From NCBI GenBank assembly GCA_029937535.1, contig JAPYPT010000006.1:1-43521 (forward strand): 43,521 nucleotides of DNA, in the 5' to 3' direction. Positions 16,216 to 24,412 of this stretch are shown piece by piece (position 1 is the stretch's first letter; each line of letters opens with the position of its first letter). The notes beneath the pieces are model-generated. The model worked only from the letters and a program-made list of their open reading frames with translations. It made no database searches and had not been told where the DNA came from. A program made the translations under genes and the position numbers. This DNA is from Alphaproteobacteria bacterium. Lineage in GTDB: Bacteria > Pseudomonadota > Alphaproteobacteria > GCA-2731375.

Positions 16216-17063
16216 AACTCTGCCGTTTTGACGACAATCGTCTCGGCTTGATCGAGGATGACCGGGTGGTCGATGTCACGGCCGCCCTGGACAGCCTGCC
16301 GGCCTACCGCTGGGCCTTTCCCATGGGTGACCCGGTGATTGCCAATCTGGCGCAATTGGAACCCAGCATTAGGGAGCTGGCAAAAACCGGTAACCGATAC
16401 TCCCTCTCAAGTGTCGCCTTGCGGGCGCCGGTGGCCAATCCGGGCAAGATTATCGGCGCGCCCGTGAATTACCGCGCCCACAAGGAAGAAGCGGACGACG
16501 ACGAGGCCCTGAACCAGGGCAGCAGGGTCATGCCCATAGACGAGATCGGCCTGTTCCTGAAGGCCACGTCGGCGCAGGCCGGGCCGGGGGATGGCATTCG
16601 GTTAAGATTTTCCGACCGGCGCACGGATCACGAGGGCGAAATCGTCGCCGTGATCGGGCGGACGGTCAGCCAAATCGACGCCGGCGAAGCGATGGACGCC
16701 GTGGCCGGCTATACCCTCGGCCTGGATATGTCCGTGCGCGGCAAGGAAGACCGCAGCTTCCGCAAGTCCTGCGACAGCTATGCGGTGACGGGGCCTTGGT
16801 TCGTGACGGCGGACGAAATTGACGACCCAAACGTGATGGCGGTGGAGACATCCGTCAATGGAGAGCTGCGCCAGCAAGGGGATACCAGCCAGTTGATCAG
16901 ATCCATCGCCGAACTGGTCGCCATGGCATCGGCTTTCTACACCCTGCATCCCGGTGACCTGATCATGACCGGCACCCCCGCCGGCGTCGCTCCCGTGGCG
17001 CCCGGCGATATCGTGGAGGTTCGTTCAGCCCCGATCGGGACACTGCGGGTCGCGGTGTCGTAA
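16212..17063 (+). CDS. Fumarylacetoacetate hydrolase-family protein (probable maleyl/fumarylpyruvate hydrolase)
   Basis: A 283-residue FAH-fold protein. The catalytic core includes KIIGAPVNYRAHKEE, acidic metal ligands in DHEGEIVAVIGR, the YTLGLDMSVRGKEDRSFRKS stretch and the C-terminal GDLIMTGTPAGVAPV hallmark. Members cleave C-C bonds of beta-diketo acids using a divalent metal. Directly coupled to the gentisate dioxygenase, it most likely hydrolyses the ring-opened product to pyruvate plus maleate or fumarate. Which isomer it uses is not readable. No isomerase, CoA ligase or regulator of the pathway is adjacent. Confidence 0.85.
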   Translation: MKLCRFDDNRLGLIEDDRVVDVTAALDSLPAYRWAFPMGDPVIANLAQLEPSIRELAKTGNRYSLSSVALRAPVANPGKIIGAPVNYRAHKEEADDDEALNQGSRVMPIDEIGLFLKATSAQAGPGDGIRLRFSDRRTDHEGEIVAVIGRTVSQIDAGEAMDAVAGYTLGLDMSVRGKEDRSFRKSCDSYAVTGPWFVTADEIDDPNVMAVETSVNGELRQQGDTSQLIRSIAELVAMASAFYTLHPGDLIMTGTPAGVAPVAPGDIVEVRSAPIGTLRVAVS

Positions 17064-17070
17064 GCCTTGC

Positions 17071-17463
17071 TCAGGTGCCGGTTCCGGAACCGCCCTGAAT
17101 GCCCCAATGGCCGTCGATTTCAGTGATGATATAGAGGGAGTGGTAGGCACCGATCTCCGAACCATCCGCCCGCAGGCGGCGGAAATTGACGCTGACATGG
17201 GCCTTGGTGGGAATGGTGAAGATGGCCGCCATCTCATCGACAACGCTGTGGTGCCAGCCATCGGCCTTGGTCCGGTTGCGAAAATTGCCCAGATGATCCG
17301 CGCTGTCGTCGGGGTAATGGATCACGTTTCCCTTGGCGCCGATGCGAAAGTGGGGGAAATTGAGTGTCTCTTGCACGGCCTCCCCGTCCCCGGCGTTGAT
17401 GGCGGCGATATAGCGCGCCACCACATCGTAGGCTTTTTGCGCGACGGCTTCGTCAATCCGCAT
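17071..17463 (-). CDS. NTF2-like (SnoaL-type) protein
   Basis: A 130-residue protein with a cone-shaped NTF2/SnoaL-like pattern: helix KAYDVVARYIAAINAGDGEAVQETL followed by strands ending VSVNFRRLRADGSEIGAYHSLYIITE. The family includes small isomerases, hydroxylating dioxygenase beta subunits and binding proteins; no function is assignable. ATG 17463 overlaps the end of the upstream NTF2-like gene by 11 bases, so the two are co-translated and may form a heteromer. The gene ends convergently against the FAH-family gene, only seven bases apart. An in-frame codon at 17499 would deepen the overlap and is less likely. Confidence 0.75.
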   Translation of the reverse strand: MRIDEAVAQKAYDVVARYIAAINAGDGEAVQETLNFPHFRIGAKGNVIHYPDDSADHLGNFRNRTKADGWHHSVVDEMAAIFTIPTKAHVSVNFRRLRADGSEIGAYHSLYIITEIDGHWGIQGGSGTGT

Positions 17464-17941
17464 CGGATCTGCTCTCAAAGTCGGCAATGGTGTGAACATG
17501 GTTGATGATGATGGTGCGGTCCTGGAACAACCATTGGCCGGCCACCTTCACCAGCTTGTCTTCGTAGCGCCCGGCGCTGACGTTGATGACGTCGTCTGCA
17601 ATCAGCACGGCCGTGGAATCCAAATAGCATTCGGCGGTGGCCGTATCGCCCTGGACGATGACAAAGGGCACGGTGATGCGGTGCAGCCGGCAACGCCGCC
17701 CGGCCCGCACCCGTTTGTCGTAGCTTTCGTACCAGGCACGGATCGCCGCCCGCCCCTGGAATATCTCCGGGCCCTCGTGCGATGGCCGCAGGATCGCGTC
17801 CTCGGCGAACAGGGCGGCGATCTCCTCCGCCGTGCCCCGGTCAACTACATGACAATACTGGTTAAGCAGGGACAGTATGGCCAATTGATCCGCCACCGGC
17901 TGATCCGGCCCGCCTATCTGTTTGAATTCGGTTCTCGGCAT
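17453..17941 (-). CDS. NTF2-like (SnoaL/aromatic dioxygenase beta-like) protein
   Basis: A 162-residue protein of the SnoaL-like superfamily. The N-terminal helices (LAILSLLNQYCHVVDRGTAEEIAALFAEDA) and a FQGRAAIRAWYESYDKR helix are typical, followed by the curved sheet ending AGRYEDKLVKVAGQWLFQDR. Members with this pattern often act on polyketide or aromatic intermediates, or resemble beta subunits of ring-hydroxylating dioxygenases without the alpha subunit. It overlaps the next NTF2-like gene and lies opposite the gentisate pair, which may hint at a role in the same aromatic pathway. That link is inference. Confidence 0.78.
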   Translation of the reverse strand: MPRTEFKQIGGPDQPVADQLAILSLLNQYCHVVDRGTAEEIAALFAEDAILRPSHEGPEIFQGRAAIRAWYESYDKRVRAGRRCRLHRITVPFVIVQGDTATAECYLDSTAVLIADDVINVSAGRYEDKLVKVAGQWLFQDRTIIINHVHTIADFESRSDAD

Positions 17942-17952
17942 TGCCTATCCTT

Positions 17953-20100
17953 CTAAGTCACGCTCTCGCCAACAACGGTAAATTCACGGAGGTCATGTAC
18001 GTCGCACGAGATGTACTCATTTTTTTTCTCCGGCGTACCGTTGGGGTTGCGATAGATATGCATCCTGAAACGCTGCCCTCGCATAATACCGTCTGATCTG
18101 ATCCAGAGATCCCCACCATCGAGCGACATTGATCCCGCAACATCAAATTCGCCGAAGTGACCTTTCCATTCACCGTTTCCGGTGCTGCTCATTTTATACG
18201 GACCCATGGCTTGGCCAATGCCCTCGATCCGATGGCCGAAATACAGCGTCTTGATTTCCGCTCCGGTCAACAGGTCTTCTTCCCGGCCTTCGAAGCCAAA
18301 CGGCCATTCCGGCATGCCGGCCAGACGAAAGCCCTCGATATCGTGCTCCAGTTGCTCGGTTCGGCGGAGAAAACTGAAATAGAGATAATAGAACGCCCGA
18401 TTGACGGCCGGCCATGCTGCCCTGACATGGTCCATCGCCGCTTGCGCCGCCTCCGCCTGGCCCAGGTAGGCATGGGAAGCCGCCATGGGCAGGGTTGTCC
18501 ATACCGGTAAGGAATCAGGCAATTGTTCCCGCGTTTCCGCACATGTGGCGATGGCGTTTTCATACTGCCGCAGTCTGTATTGCAACCAGCCAATACCGAT
18601 TTTAAGTTCCGGTCTTGGCCGCGGCTCAAGACGCAATCCTTTTTCCAGCGCCGAAGCTGCCGCGAAAGGCTCGCCGGCGGCCACATGGACTTCGGCAAGT
18701 CTGAAATATCCCCTCGCGCCATTTGGATTTAACTGGACCGCTATTTCGGCGGCCCGGATTGCCTCGGAATGTTCATGCTGAAACAGATTGATCCATGCCA
18801 GCGTGATATGGGCGAGAGCATTTTCAGGGTCGAGGGCCAGGGCCCTGGCGGTATGTTGCCGGGCACGGGCCAAAGCCGTCGGCGCGGGCAGGATTTGGAC
18901 AAACCCCTCCGACCAAATTATCGCCGCCAAATTCGCATATCCCGCATAGGCTTCGGCAAAACTCGGGTCGATATCAATGGCCTGTTCGAACAGTGACAGA
19001 GCCTCCACCAAACCCTGGGGTGCGCGTCGCAGGGCAGCCCGCGCCTTCAAAAGCAATTCATAGGCCCGTGGATTATCGGTCGGAGTCCGATTGACGCGGG
19101 TACGCTCCGCCGGAGTCAGTTCCACTTTCATGGCGGAGACGATCCGTGCGCCCACATCATCTTGCAGTCCGAATATGTTCGAGATATCGCCGTCGAAGCG
19201 TTCGGCCCAAAGGTGGCCACCGGTGGTGGCATCGATCAACTGAGCATTGATGCGCACCTGATCGCCGGCGCGGCGGACGGAGCCTTCCAGCACGAAACGG
19301 ACGCCTAATTCATGGGCGATGGTGCGCACATCCACCTGCTTGCCTTTGTAGGAAAAGGCTGAGTTCCGCGCGATGACAAATAGACCGCCAATCTTGGAGA
19401 GGTCGGTAATCAAATCCTCGGCCAGACCGTCGGCGAAATAGTCCTGGTCCGGATCGCCGGACATATTGTCGAACGGCAGCACCACGATGGACGGCTTGTC
19501 GGGTAATGGCAAAGGTGATGGTGGTTGTGGTGGCGCCGGAGCGGCGGCGATTTCGGGAGGCGTGGCCTCCGGCGCGGCGGCCAAGGACCAGCGCCAGATC
19601 TGGATCGGGCGGGCGATATTCTTGACGTCGTGCGCGCCGCCGTCCGTCCAGGCCATATCAAGACGGTCGCGGACCTGGCGGTAGGCATCGTCCGACAGAA
19701 CAACACCGTTGGGTTCGCACAGATTTTCCAGGCGCGCTGCCACATTGACGCCGTCGCCCAGCAAATCATCACCCTCGGCAATCACATCGCCCACGTTGAC
19801 GCCGATACGAAACAGGATCTGCCGCTCCGGCGCGATGGCCCGGTTGCGTTCGGCCATGCCTTCCTGAATGGCGATGGCGCAGCGCACCGCCTCGACGGCG
19901 GAGGGAAATTCCAGCAGCAGGCTGTCACCGGCGGTATTGGCGATGCGCCCGCCATGCCGGTCGATTAACTCATTGATCAATTCGGTACGATGGGCGCGAA
20001 AGGCGCTCAGCGTGCCTTCCTCGTCCTGGCCGATCAGACGGGAATAGCCCGCTATATCAGCGGCGACGATGGCGGCCAGCCGGCGGTTTTCCCGTTGCAT
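17953..20100 (-). CDS. Class III adenylate/guanylate cyclase fused to TolB-like and TPR domains
   Basis: A 715-residue multidomain protein. The class III cyclase domain (about 5-175) has both metal-binding aspartates: Asp15 in AADIAGYSRLIGQDEEGT and Asp59 in NTAGDSLLLEF. It also has the GDGVNVAARLENLCEPNG segment, so it looks catalytically competent. A Pro/Ala-rich linker leads to a TolB/FlgO-like domain starting LPDKPSIVVLPFDNMSGDPD, then tetratricopeptide-like repeats (about 340-560) and a C-terminal stretch I cannot assign. Such proteins probably make cyclic nucleotides in response to a signal sensed by the TolB-TPR part. ATG 20100 is chosen over an in-frame codon at 20124. No transmembrane helix is evident. 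Confidence 0.88.
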   Translation of the reverse strand: MQRENRRLAAIVAADIAGYSRLIGQDEEGTLSAFRAHRTELINELIDRHGGRIANTAGDSLLLEFPSAVEAVRCAIAIQEGMAERNRAIAPERQILFRIGVNVGDVIAEGDDLLGDGVNVAARLENLCEPNGVVLSDDAYRQVRDRLDMAWTDGGAHDVKNIARPIQIWRWSLAAAPEATPPEIAAAPAPPQPPSPLPLPDKPSIVVLPFDNMSGDPDQDYFADGLAEDLITDLSKIGGLFVIARNSAFSYKGKQVDVRTIAHELGVRFVLEGSVRRAGDQVRINAQLIDATTGGHLWAERFDGDISNIFGLQDDVGARIVSAMKVELTPAERTRVNRTPTDNPRAYELLLKARAALRRAPQGLVEALSLFEQAIDIDPSFAEAYAGYANLAAIIWSEGFVQILPAPTALARARQHTARALALDPENALAHITLAWINLFQHEHSEAIRAAEIAVQLNPNGARGYFRLAEVHVAAGEPFAAASALEKGLRLEPRPRPELKIGIGWLQYRLRQYENAIATCAETREQLPDSLPVWTTLPMAASHAYLGQAEAAQAAMDHVRAAWPAVNRAFYYLYFSFLRRTEQLEHDIEGFRLAGMPEWPFGFEGREEDLLTGAEIKTLYFGHRIEGIGQAMGPYKMSSTGNGEWKGHFGEFDVAGSMSLDGGDLWIRSDGIMRGQRFRMHIYRNPNGTPEKKNEYISCDVHDLREFTVVGESVT

Positions 20101-20212
20101 CAAATTCCTCTCCCGTGGCGTCATTTTAGAACAATGGCGGCCGAAATCCAGCCATGCCGTAGATTCCTACCCGGTTTCTCTTGCGCTGTTGTCAGAGCTG
20201 TCTATGATCCCG

Positions 20213-20304
20213 GCCATTGCGGGGGGAGCCACCACGGTGGCTGAGAGGTTCCTAATCCCAGGGCGACCCCTTGAACCTGATCCGGTTTGTACCGGCGGAG
20301 GGAC
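20213..20304 (+). ncRNA. TPP (THI-box) riboswitch
   Basis: The conserved THI-element order is visible: GGGGGGAGCC (20221), a stem-loop made of AGCCACC/GGTGGCT, the CTGAGA box (20240-20245), a variable arm, ACCCCTTGAACCTGATC (20266-20282), a short CCGGTTTGTACCGG hairpin and GGAGGGA. The element ends eight bases before the thiZ ATG, and its GGAGGGA is also the ribosome-binding site. TPP binding should therefore hide the ribosome site and repress translation, with no room for a separate terminator. Confidence 0.95.
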
Positions 20305-20311
20305 GCGTCTT

Positions 20312-21067
20312 ATGTCTGCCCAGAAATTCGAGACAATGATGGCCGCGCCGTCCATTGGCATCGCGCTGCGCGGCGGTACCCTGGCATTTGGCGAGAAAAT
20401 GATTTTCGCCGGTTTGGATTTGGATATTCCGGCGGGCCGGACCAGCTGTCTTTTAGGACCATCCGGCGTCGGCAAGTCGTCTCTGTTGCGTCTGATAGCC
20501 GGCATCTCACCCGAGGCAAGCGCCCGAAGCCTGACGGCCAGCGATGGCGGCCCCCTCGCCGGCCGCATCGCCTATATGGATCAACGTGATTTACTGTTGC
20601 CCTGGCTATCCGTGCTGGACAACGTCACCCTGGGGGCCCGGCTGCGTGGAGATCGGGCCGACCGGGATTGGGCAATGACATTGCTACGGCGGGTCGGTCT
20701 GGAAGAGGACGCCCAAAGCCTGCCCGCCGCTTTGTCGGGCGGCATGCGCCAACGCGCGGCCCTGGCGCGGACCCTGATGGAAGACCGCGCCGTGGTCCTG
20801 ATGGACGAGCCGTTTTCGGCGGTGGACGCATTGACCCGTTTGCGGCTGCAAGATCTGGCCGCGGAATTGTTGGCGGGGCGTAGTGTCCTGTTGGTAACCC
20901 ACGATCCGTTGGAGGCCTTGCGCCTCGGCCATCGAATTTTGGTATTGCGTGGTGACCCGGCCCGGCTGGGCGAAGCGTTGGAGCCGGCGGGCCTGCCGCC
21001 GCGTCCAGCCTCGGAGCCAAACTTGCACGCTCTTGCGGCGGGCATCCTGCGCGATCTGGCCGGATAG
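20312..21067 (+). CDS. thiZ: Thiamin-precursor ABC transporter, ATP-binding protein
   Basis: An ABC ATPase of 251 residues. It has Walker A GPSGVGKSS (49-57), the Q-loop near YMDQRDLLLPWL, the signature LSGGMRQRAALAR, Walker B AVVLMDEPFSAVD and the H-loop VTHDPLEAL. Together with the permease and binding protein that follow it should energise uptake of a pyrimidine precursor of thiamin (for example formylaminopyrimidine or HMP). The ATG at 20312 is fixed by the riboswitch-borne ribosome site; the open frame to 20069 runs through the riboswitch and is not coding. The stop is immediately followed by the permease start. The TPP riboswitch is the strongest evidence for the substrate class. Confidence 0.92.
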   Translation: MSAQKFETMMAAPSIGIALRGGTLAFGEKMIFAGLDLDIPAGRTSCLLGPSGVGKSSLLRLIAGISPEASARSLTASDGGPLAGRIAYMDQRDLLLPWLSVLDNVTLGARLRGDRADRDWAMTLLRRVGLEEDAQSLPAALSGGMRQRAALARTLMEDRAVVLMDEPFSAVDALTRLRLQDLAAELLAGRSVLLVTHDPLEALRLGHRILVLRGDPARLGEALEPAGLPPRPASEPNLHALAAGILRDLAG

Positions 21068-21847
21068 ATGCAAGCCGTGCAATCCCTCGGGCGCGCGCTG
21101 ATTTCCCTCGCCCTGCTGTTGGCGGGCTGGCAGACATTGGTCTGGGTGACGGAAGTGGAGCCATTCATTTTGCCGGGGCCATGGCTGGTGCTGCTCAGCT
21201 TGGCCACTCATTTGGAACTAATCGGCGGACATGCCGTCATCACCTTGCTGGAGATCATCCTCGGGCTGATCTGCGGCAGCGCCCTCGGCATGACCAGCGC
21301 CGTCAGCCTCAGCTGGTTTCCCGGGCTGCGGCGCTGGCTGCTGCCGTTGCTGGTGGTCGCCCAGGCAATCCCGGTATTCGCCCTGGCTCCCGTGCTGGTG
21401 CTATGGCTCGGCTATGGCCTGGCCTCGAAAGTGATGATGGCCAGCCTGATCATCTTCTTTCCCGTTACCACCGCCTTTCTGGACGGTCTGCGGCGGACCG
21501 AACCGGGTTGGCTGGATCTGGCCCGGACCATGACGGCCGGCCAGCGCCGGTCGGGCCGCTGGGCCACGCTGCGCCATATCCGTATTCCCGCCGCCCTGCC
21601 CGCCTTGGCTTCCGGCCTGCGCGTGGCAACCGCGGTGGCGCCCATAGGCGCCGTGGTGGGGGAATGGGTCGGCTCCTCCGCCGGCCTGGGATACCTGATG
21701 TTACACGCGAACGGGCGCATGCAGATCGACCTGCTGTTTGCCGCCCTGTTCATACTGGCGGCCATGGCCGTGACAATTTTCTTTTCAATGGATTGGCTGT
21801 TGCGGCGCTTGTTGCCGTGGCAGCCGGACACCCTACCAACCAACTAG
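21068..21847 (+). CDS. thiX: Thiamin-precursor ABC transporter, permease
   Basis: Inner-membrane permease of 259 residues with about six transmembrane helices. The cytoplasmic coupling loop (EAA-like motif) is visible around ARTMTAGQRRSGRWATLRHIRIPAALPALASG. It belongs to the SsuC/TauC/ThiX type of BPD permeases. Its start directly abuts the ATPase stop (TAG then ATG) and the binding protein follows by 13 bases, so the three form one riboswitch-controlled operon in the order Z-X-Y. Confidence 0.9.
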   Translation: MQAVQSLGRALISLALLLAGWQTLVWVTEVEPFILPGPWLVLLSLATHLELIGGHAVITLLEIILGLICGSALGMTSAVSLSWFPGLRRWLLPLLVVAQAIPVFALAPVLVLWLGYGLASKVMMASLIIFFPVTTAFLDGLRRTEPGWLDLARTMTAGQRRSGRWATLRHIRIPAALPALASGLRVATAVAPIGAVVGEWVGSSAGLGYLMLHANGRMQIDLLFAALFILAAMAVTIFFSMDWLLRRLLPWQPDTLPTN

Positions 21848-21860
21848 GAGACGACCTACC

Positions 21861-22808
21861 ATGCGACGTTACATTGCCCTGCTTTCCCTTACCATTTACC
21901 TGGGCGCATTGCCCATCCCCTCTGCCCTGGCGGCGGATAAACTGACCGTGATACTTGATTGGTTCGTCAATCCCGATCACGCCACCCTGTTGATCGCCCA
22001 GGAACGGGGTTATTTTGCGGACGCCGGCCTGGAGGTGACGTTGATCGCGCCGGCGGATCCCAACGACCCACCCAAACTGGTGGCCGCGCGCAAGGCCGAT
22101 CTGGCCATCTCCTATCAGCCGCAATTGCACGTGCAGGTCGACCGGGGCCTGCCCTTGCGCCGTGTCGCCACGCTGGTCTCGACGCCGTTGAACAGCCTCG
22201 TGGTGCTGGCCGACGGACCGATTAAATCCATCGCCGATCTGAAGGGCCGCAAGGTCGGATTTTCGGTTGGCGGCTTTGAAGACGCCCTGCTGTCCGCGAT
22301 GCTTGGCCGGGTGGGTCTGAGCCTGAAGGACGTCACCTTGATCAACGTCAATTTCTCCCTCTCGCCGGCATTGATATCCGGGCAGGTGGACGCGGTTATC
22401 GGGGCGTTCCGCAATTTTGAACTGAACCAGATGGATATTGTTAACCGTCCCGGCCGCGCCTTTTTCGTGGAGGAAGAGGGCGTGCCGGCCTATGACGAGC
22501 TGATCGTTGTCGCCCATGCCGACCGTCTGGGAGACGACCGGATAAAACGGTTTGTCGGCGCCCTGGAGGCCGCGGCGCAATTCCTCGTCAATCACCCGAA
22601 AGAAAGCTGGGCCTTGTTCATCAAGGACCGCAAGGAATTGAATGATGAACTGAACAAACGCGCCTTCCGCGATACCTTGCCCCGCTTTGCCCTGCGTCCC
22701 GCGGCTCTGGACCACGGCCGTTACATCCGCATGGCGCGGTTCCTCAAGGATCAGGGCCTGATCAGCAAGGTTCTGAGCATCGAGAAATACGCCGTTGAAC
22801 TGCGGTAA
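21861..22808 (+). CDS. thiY: Thiamin pyrimidine precursor-binding protein (NMT1/THI5-like)
   Basis: A periplasmic binding protein of 315 residues with signal peptide MRRYIALLSLTIYLGALPIP, cleaved about ALAAD. The mature start KLTVILDWFVNPDHATLLIA and DLAISYQPQLHVQVDRGLP are characteristic of the NMT1/THI5-like ThiY group, which binds N-formyl-4-amino-5-aminomethyl-2-methylpyrimidine or related pyrimidines. It completes the thiZXY operon. AGGAGACG precedes the ATG. The exact ligand (formylaminopyrimidine or HMP) cannot be decided from sequence alone. Confidence 0.9.
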   Translation: MRRYIALLSLTIYLGALPIPSALAADKLTVILDWFVNPDHATLLIAQERGYFADAGLEVTLIAPADPNDPPKLVAARKADLAISYQPQLHVQVDRGLPLRRVATLVSTPLNSLVVLADGPIKSIADLKGRKVGFSVGGFEDALLSAMLGRVGLSLKDVTLINVNFSLSPALISGQVDAVIGAFRNFELNQMDIVNRPGRAFFVEEEGVPAYDELIVVAHADRLGDDRIKRFVGALEAAAQFLVNHPKESWALFIKDRKELNDELNKRAFRDTLPRFALRPAALDHGRYIRMARFLKDQGLISKVLSIEKYAVELR

Positions 22809-22844
22809 GCGAAAAGGTCTCGCCGGCGCCAGGGCAAAAAAATC

Positions 22845-22937
22845 TAGAGCAACCCGCATTCAATTGAATGCGGATAAGTTGCTCTACCTTAAAGGTTTCA
22901 GCGCATGGCCTCGCGTTCAATTGAACGCGATATGCGC
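22845..22937. repeat. Pair of nested palindromic hairpins (REP-like element / bidirectional terminator)
   Basis: Two hairpins share one design: an outer stem around a perfect palindrome centred on CAATTG. Hairpin 1 pairs TAGAGCAA (22845-22852) with TTGCTCTA (22879-22886) around the 20-bp palindrome CCGCATTCAATTGAATGCGG (22854-22873). Hairpin 2 pairs GCGCAT (22901-22906) with ATGCGC (22932-22937) around a 20-bp palindrome at 22911-22930. The second ends inside the stop codon of the convergent cold-shock gene. The location between convergent genes fits a bidirectional terminator. The repeated architecture resembles REP/BIME units of bacterial genomes. Confidence 0.85.
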
Positions 22938-23596
22938 TAGACGAACACGATCTCGGCCACCAGGGGACCCTTGGGGCCATTGCCGATACGGATTTGCAGC
23001 GCCTGGCCCGGCAATAGATCATCTGTGCCAAACCGGCGCAGGGTTTCGATGTGAATAAAAACATCGTCGGTGTCTTCGCCGCGGGTGACAAAGCCGTAGC
23101 CCTTGACCCGGTTGAACCATTTCACGGTGGCGTCGACAAAATCGCCTTCCGCCTCGACCAAGGCCGGACGGGCCTCTTCCGCCAGGCGGACCAGCCTGGG
23201 TGGCGGCACCAGGGCGTTGGTGTCGTCGGTCGAAATGACCCTGGTTGCCTGTTGTCCCCGCTCCCGCTGAACAACTTCGCAAACGACGGCGGTACCTTCA
23301 AAAATCACTTCAACACCGGCATCGCGCAGAATGGATTTATGAATAAGCACGTCGCCTGAATTGTCACTGGGAACAAAGAAGCCGTAACCCTTCACGGCAT
23401 CGAACCATTTGACCAGGCCGTCCTTGACCTCGCCAGCAGGCTCAACACTTGCAGCGTCGGTGATATCTGTTTCGACAATGTCGGACGTGCGATGTTCGAC
23501 ATTCAGCTTCGCAACGTTGTCACCGCCCTGATTGCCGTGATCGCTGCTGTTTGGATCACTTTTCTGATCGTCAAGATTTGTTACATTTAAAGCCAT
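22937..23596 (-). CDS. Two-domain cold-shock protein
   Basis: A 219-residue protein with two cold-shock domains, which bind single-stranded RNA or DNA. Domain 1 (about 58-122) has [12 protein letters not shown] and DVLIH; domain 2 (about 154-219) has [12 protein letters not shown] and DVFIH, so both RNP1- and RNP2-like motifs are intact. An acidic, polar N-terminal extension of about 55 residues precedes the first domain. Duplicated cold-shock proteins of this length are typical of alphaproteobacteria. Its stop codon lies within the palindromic element downstream. It is probably an RNA chaperone or transcription antiterminator; which RNAs it binds is unknown. Confidence 0.92.
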   Translation of the reverse strand: MALNVTNLDDQKSDPNSSDHGNQGGDNVAKLNVEHRTSDIVETDITDAASVEPAGEVKDGLVKWFDAVKGYGFFVPSDNSGDVLIHKSILRDAGVEVIFEGTAVVCEVVQRERGQQATRVISTDDTNALVPPPRLVRLAEEARPALVEAEGDFVDATVKWFNRVKGYGFVTRGEDTDDVFIHIETLRRFGTDDLLPGQALQIRIGNGPKGPLVAEIVFV

Positions 23597-23917
23597 AAGA
23601 CTCGCTTCCCCTTGCGAGTACTCGCCCCCTAAACAAGCCGACTACTCACCTTGCAATTACGAGTTAACCAAACCCTAACATATTACTCTACCGACGACAA
23701 ACAAGTCTTGGCAACCTATAATTGTTATAAAGAGCGTCCAAGGCACGGAAAAAACAACTTGTGTGCGTCCGAATTTTGAGCCAATTGGGCATCTGATTGC
23801 GCTTTCCGCTGGCCTTGGCGGTCTTAGCCATACTAACCTTTCAAAAGTTCGAATCAGGCACGGCATAAAAGTATTGTGAACGTTGACGGCAAAGAGGACG
23901 GTGAAAAAGACGGCGGA
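23597..23917. promoter_or_regulatory. Divergent intergenic region between the cold-shock gene and the Mrp operon
   Basis: About 280-320 bases, clearly more A/T-rich than the flanking genes. It must hold the cold-shock promoter, and its untranslated leader may form part of cold regulation. It also holds the promoter of the antiporter operon. I see no further gene and no convincing promoter boxes. Confidence 0.4.
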
Positions 23918-24412
23918 ATGTCAGGCTACCGTCCGATCATTCATGGTATCGGGCTATGCGTGGCGCTTGCGGCATGTTGGCTGTTGTTGTCGGGCTATTT
24001 TCAGATATTGCTGCTCGCTCTGGGCGCCGGATCGGTTGCTTTCTGCGTCTGGATCGCCATGCGCATGGACCTGCTCGACCATGAGGGCGTGCCCCTGCAA
24101 ATTACCTGGGCGGCGCTACGTTATTTTCCATGGTTGATGTGGGAAATCGTCAAGGCCAATATCGATGTTGCAAAGCGGGTGATCGACCCCGCCCTGCCCA
24201 TCGCGCCCAGTTTGTTTGATGCGCCGGTCAGTCAGAAAACCGACCTGGGACAAGCCCTGTATGCCAATTCCATCACCCTGACGCCCGGCACGGTCGCCGT
24301 CGATTTGGACCACGGCGTGATCCGGGTCCACGCCCTGCATGATGATGCCGCCGACGGCGTCCTTGATGGTGAAATGGACGCACGTGTCCGGGCGGTGGAG
24401 GGGCCGGGATGA
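23918..24412 (+). CDS. mrpE: Mrp-type Na+(K+)/H+ antiporter subunit E
   Basis: MnhE/MrpE family membrane protein, 164 residues from the ATG at 23918. Two to three N-terminal transmembrane helices (GIGLCVALAACWLLLSGYF and onward) are followed by the conserved YFPWLMWEIVKANIDVAKRV region and SITLTPGTVAVDLD, both diagnostic of MrpE. A GTG at 23876 would add 14 hydrophilic residues; neither start has a clear ribosome site. It is the first gene of a tightly overlapping operon. Subunit E sits at the edge of the Mrp complex and is needed for its stability or activity. Confidence 0.88.
   Translation: MSGYRPIIHGIGLCVALAACWLLLSGYFQILLLALGAGSVAFCVWIAMRMDLLDHEGVPLQITWAALRYFPWLMWEIVKANIDVAKRVIDPALPIAPSLFDAPVSQKTDLGQALYANSITLTPGTVAVDLDHGVIRVHALHDDAADGVLDGEMDARVRAVEGPG

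Noticed and set aside
17080-17096. Palindrome CGGTTCCGGAACCG between convergent genes
   Set aside because: It lies within the last codons of the NTF2-like gene and encodes a Gly/Ser/Thr end; there is no U-run, so a terminator is not well supported.
20069-20311. Upstream extension of the thiZ frame
   Set aside because: The frame is open by chance through the TPP riboswitch; the riboswitch-borne ribosome site fixes the start at 20312.
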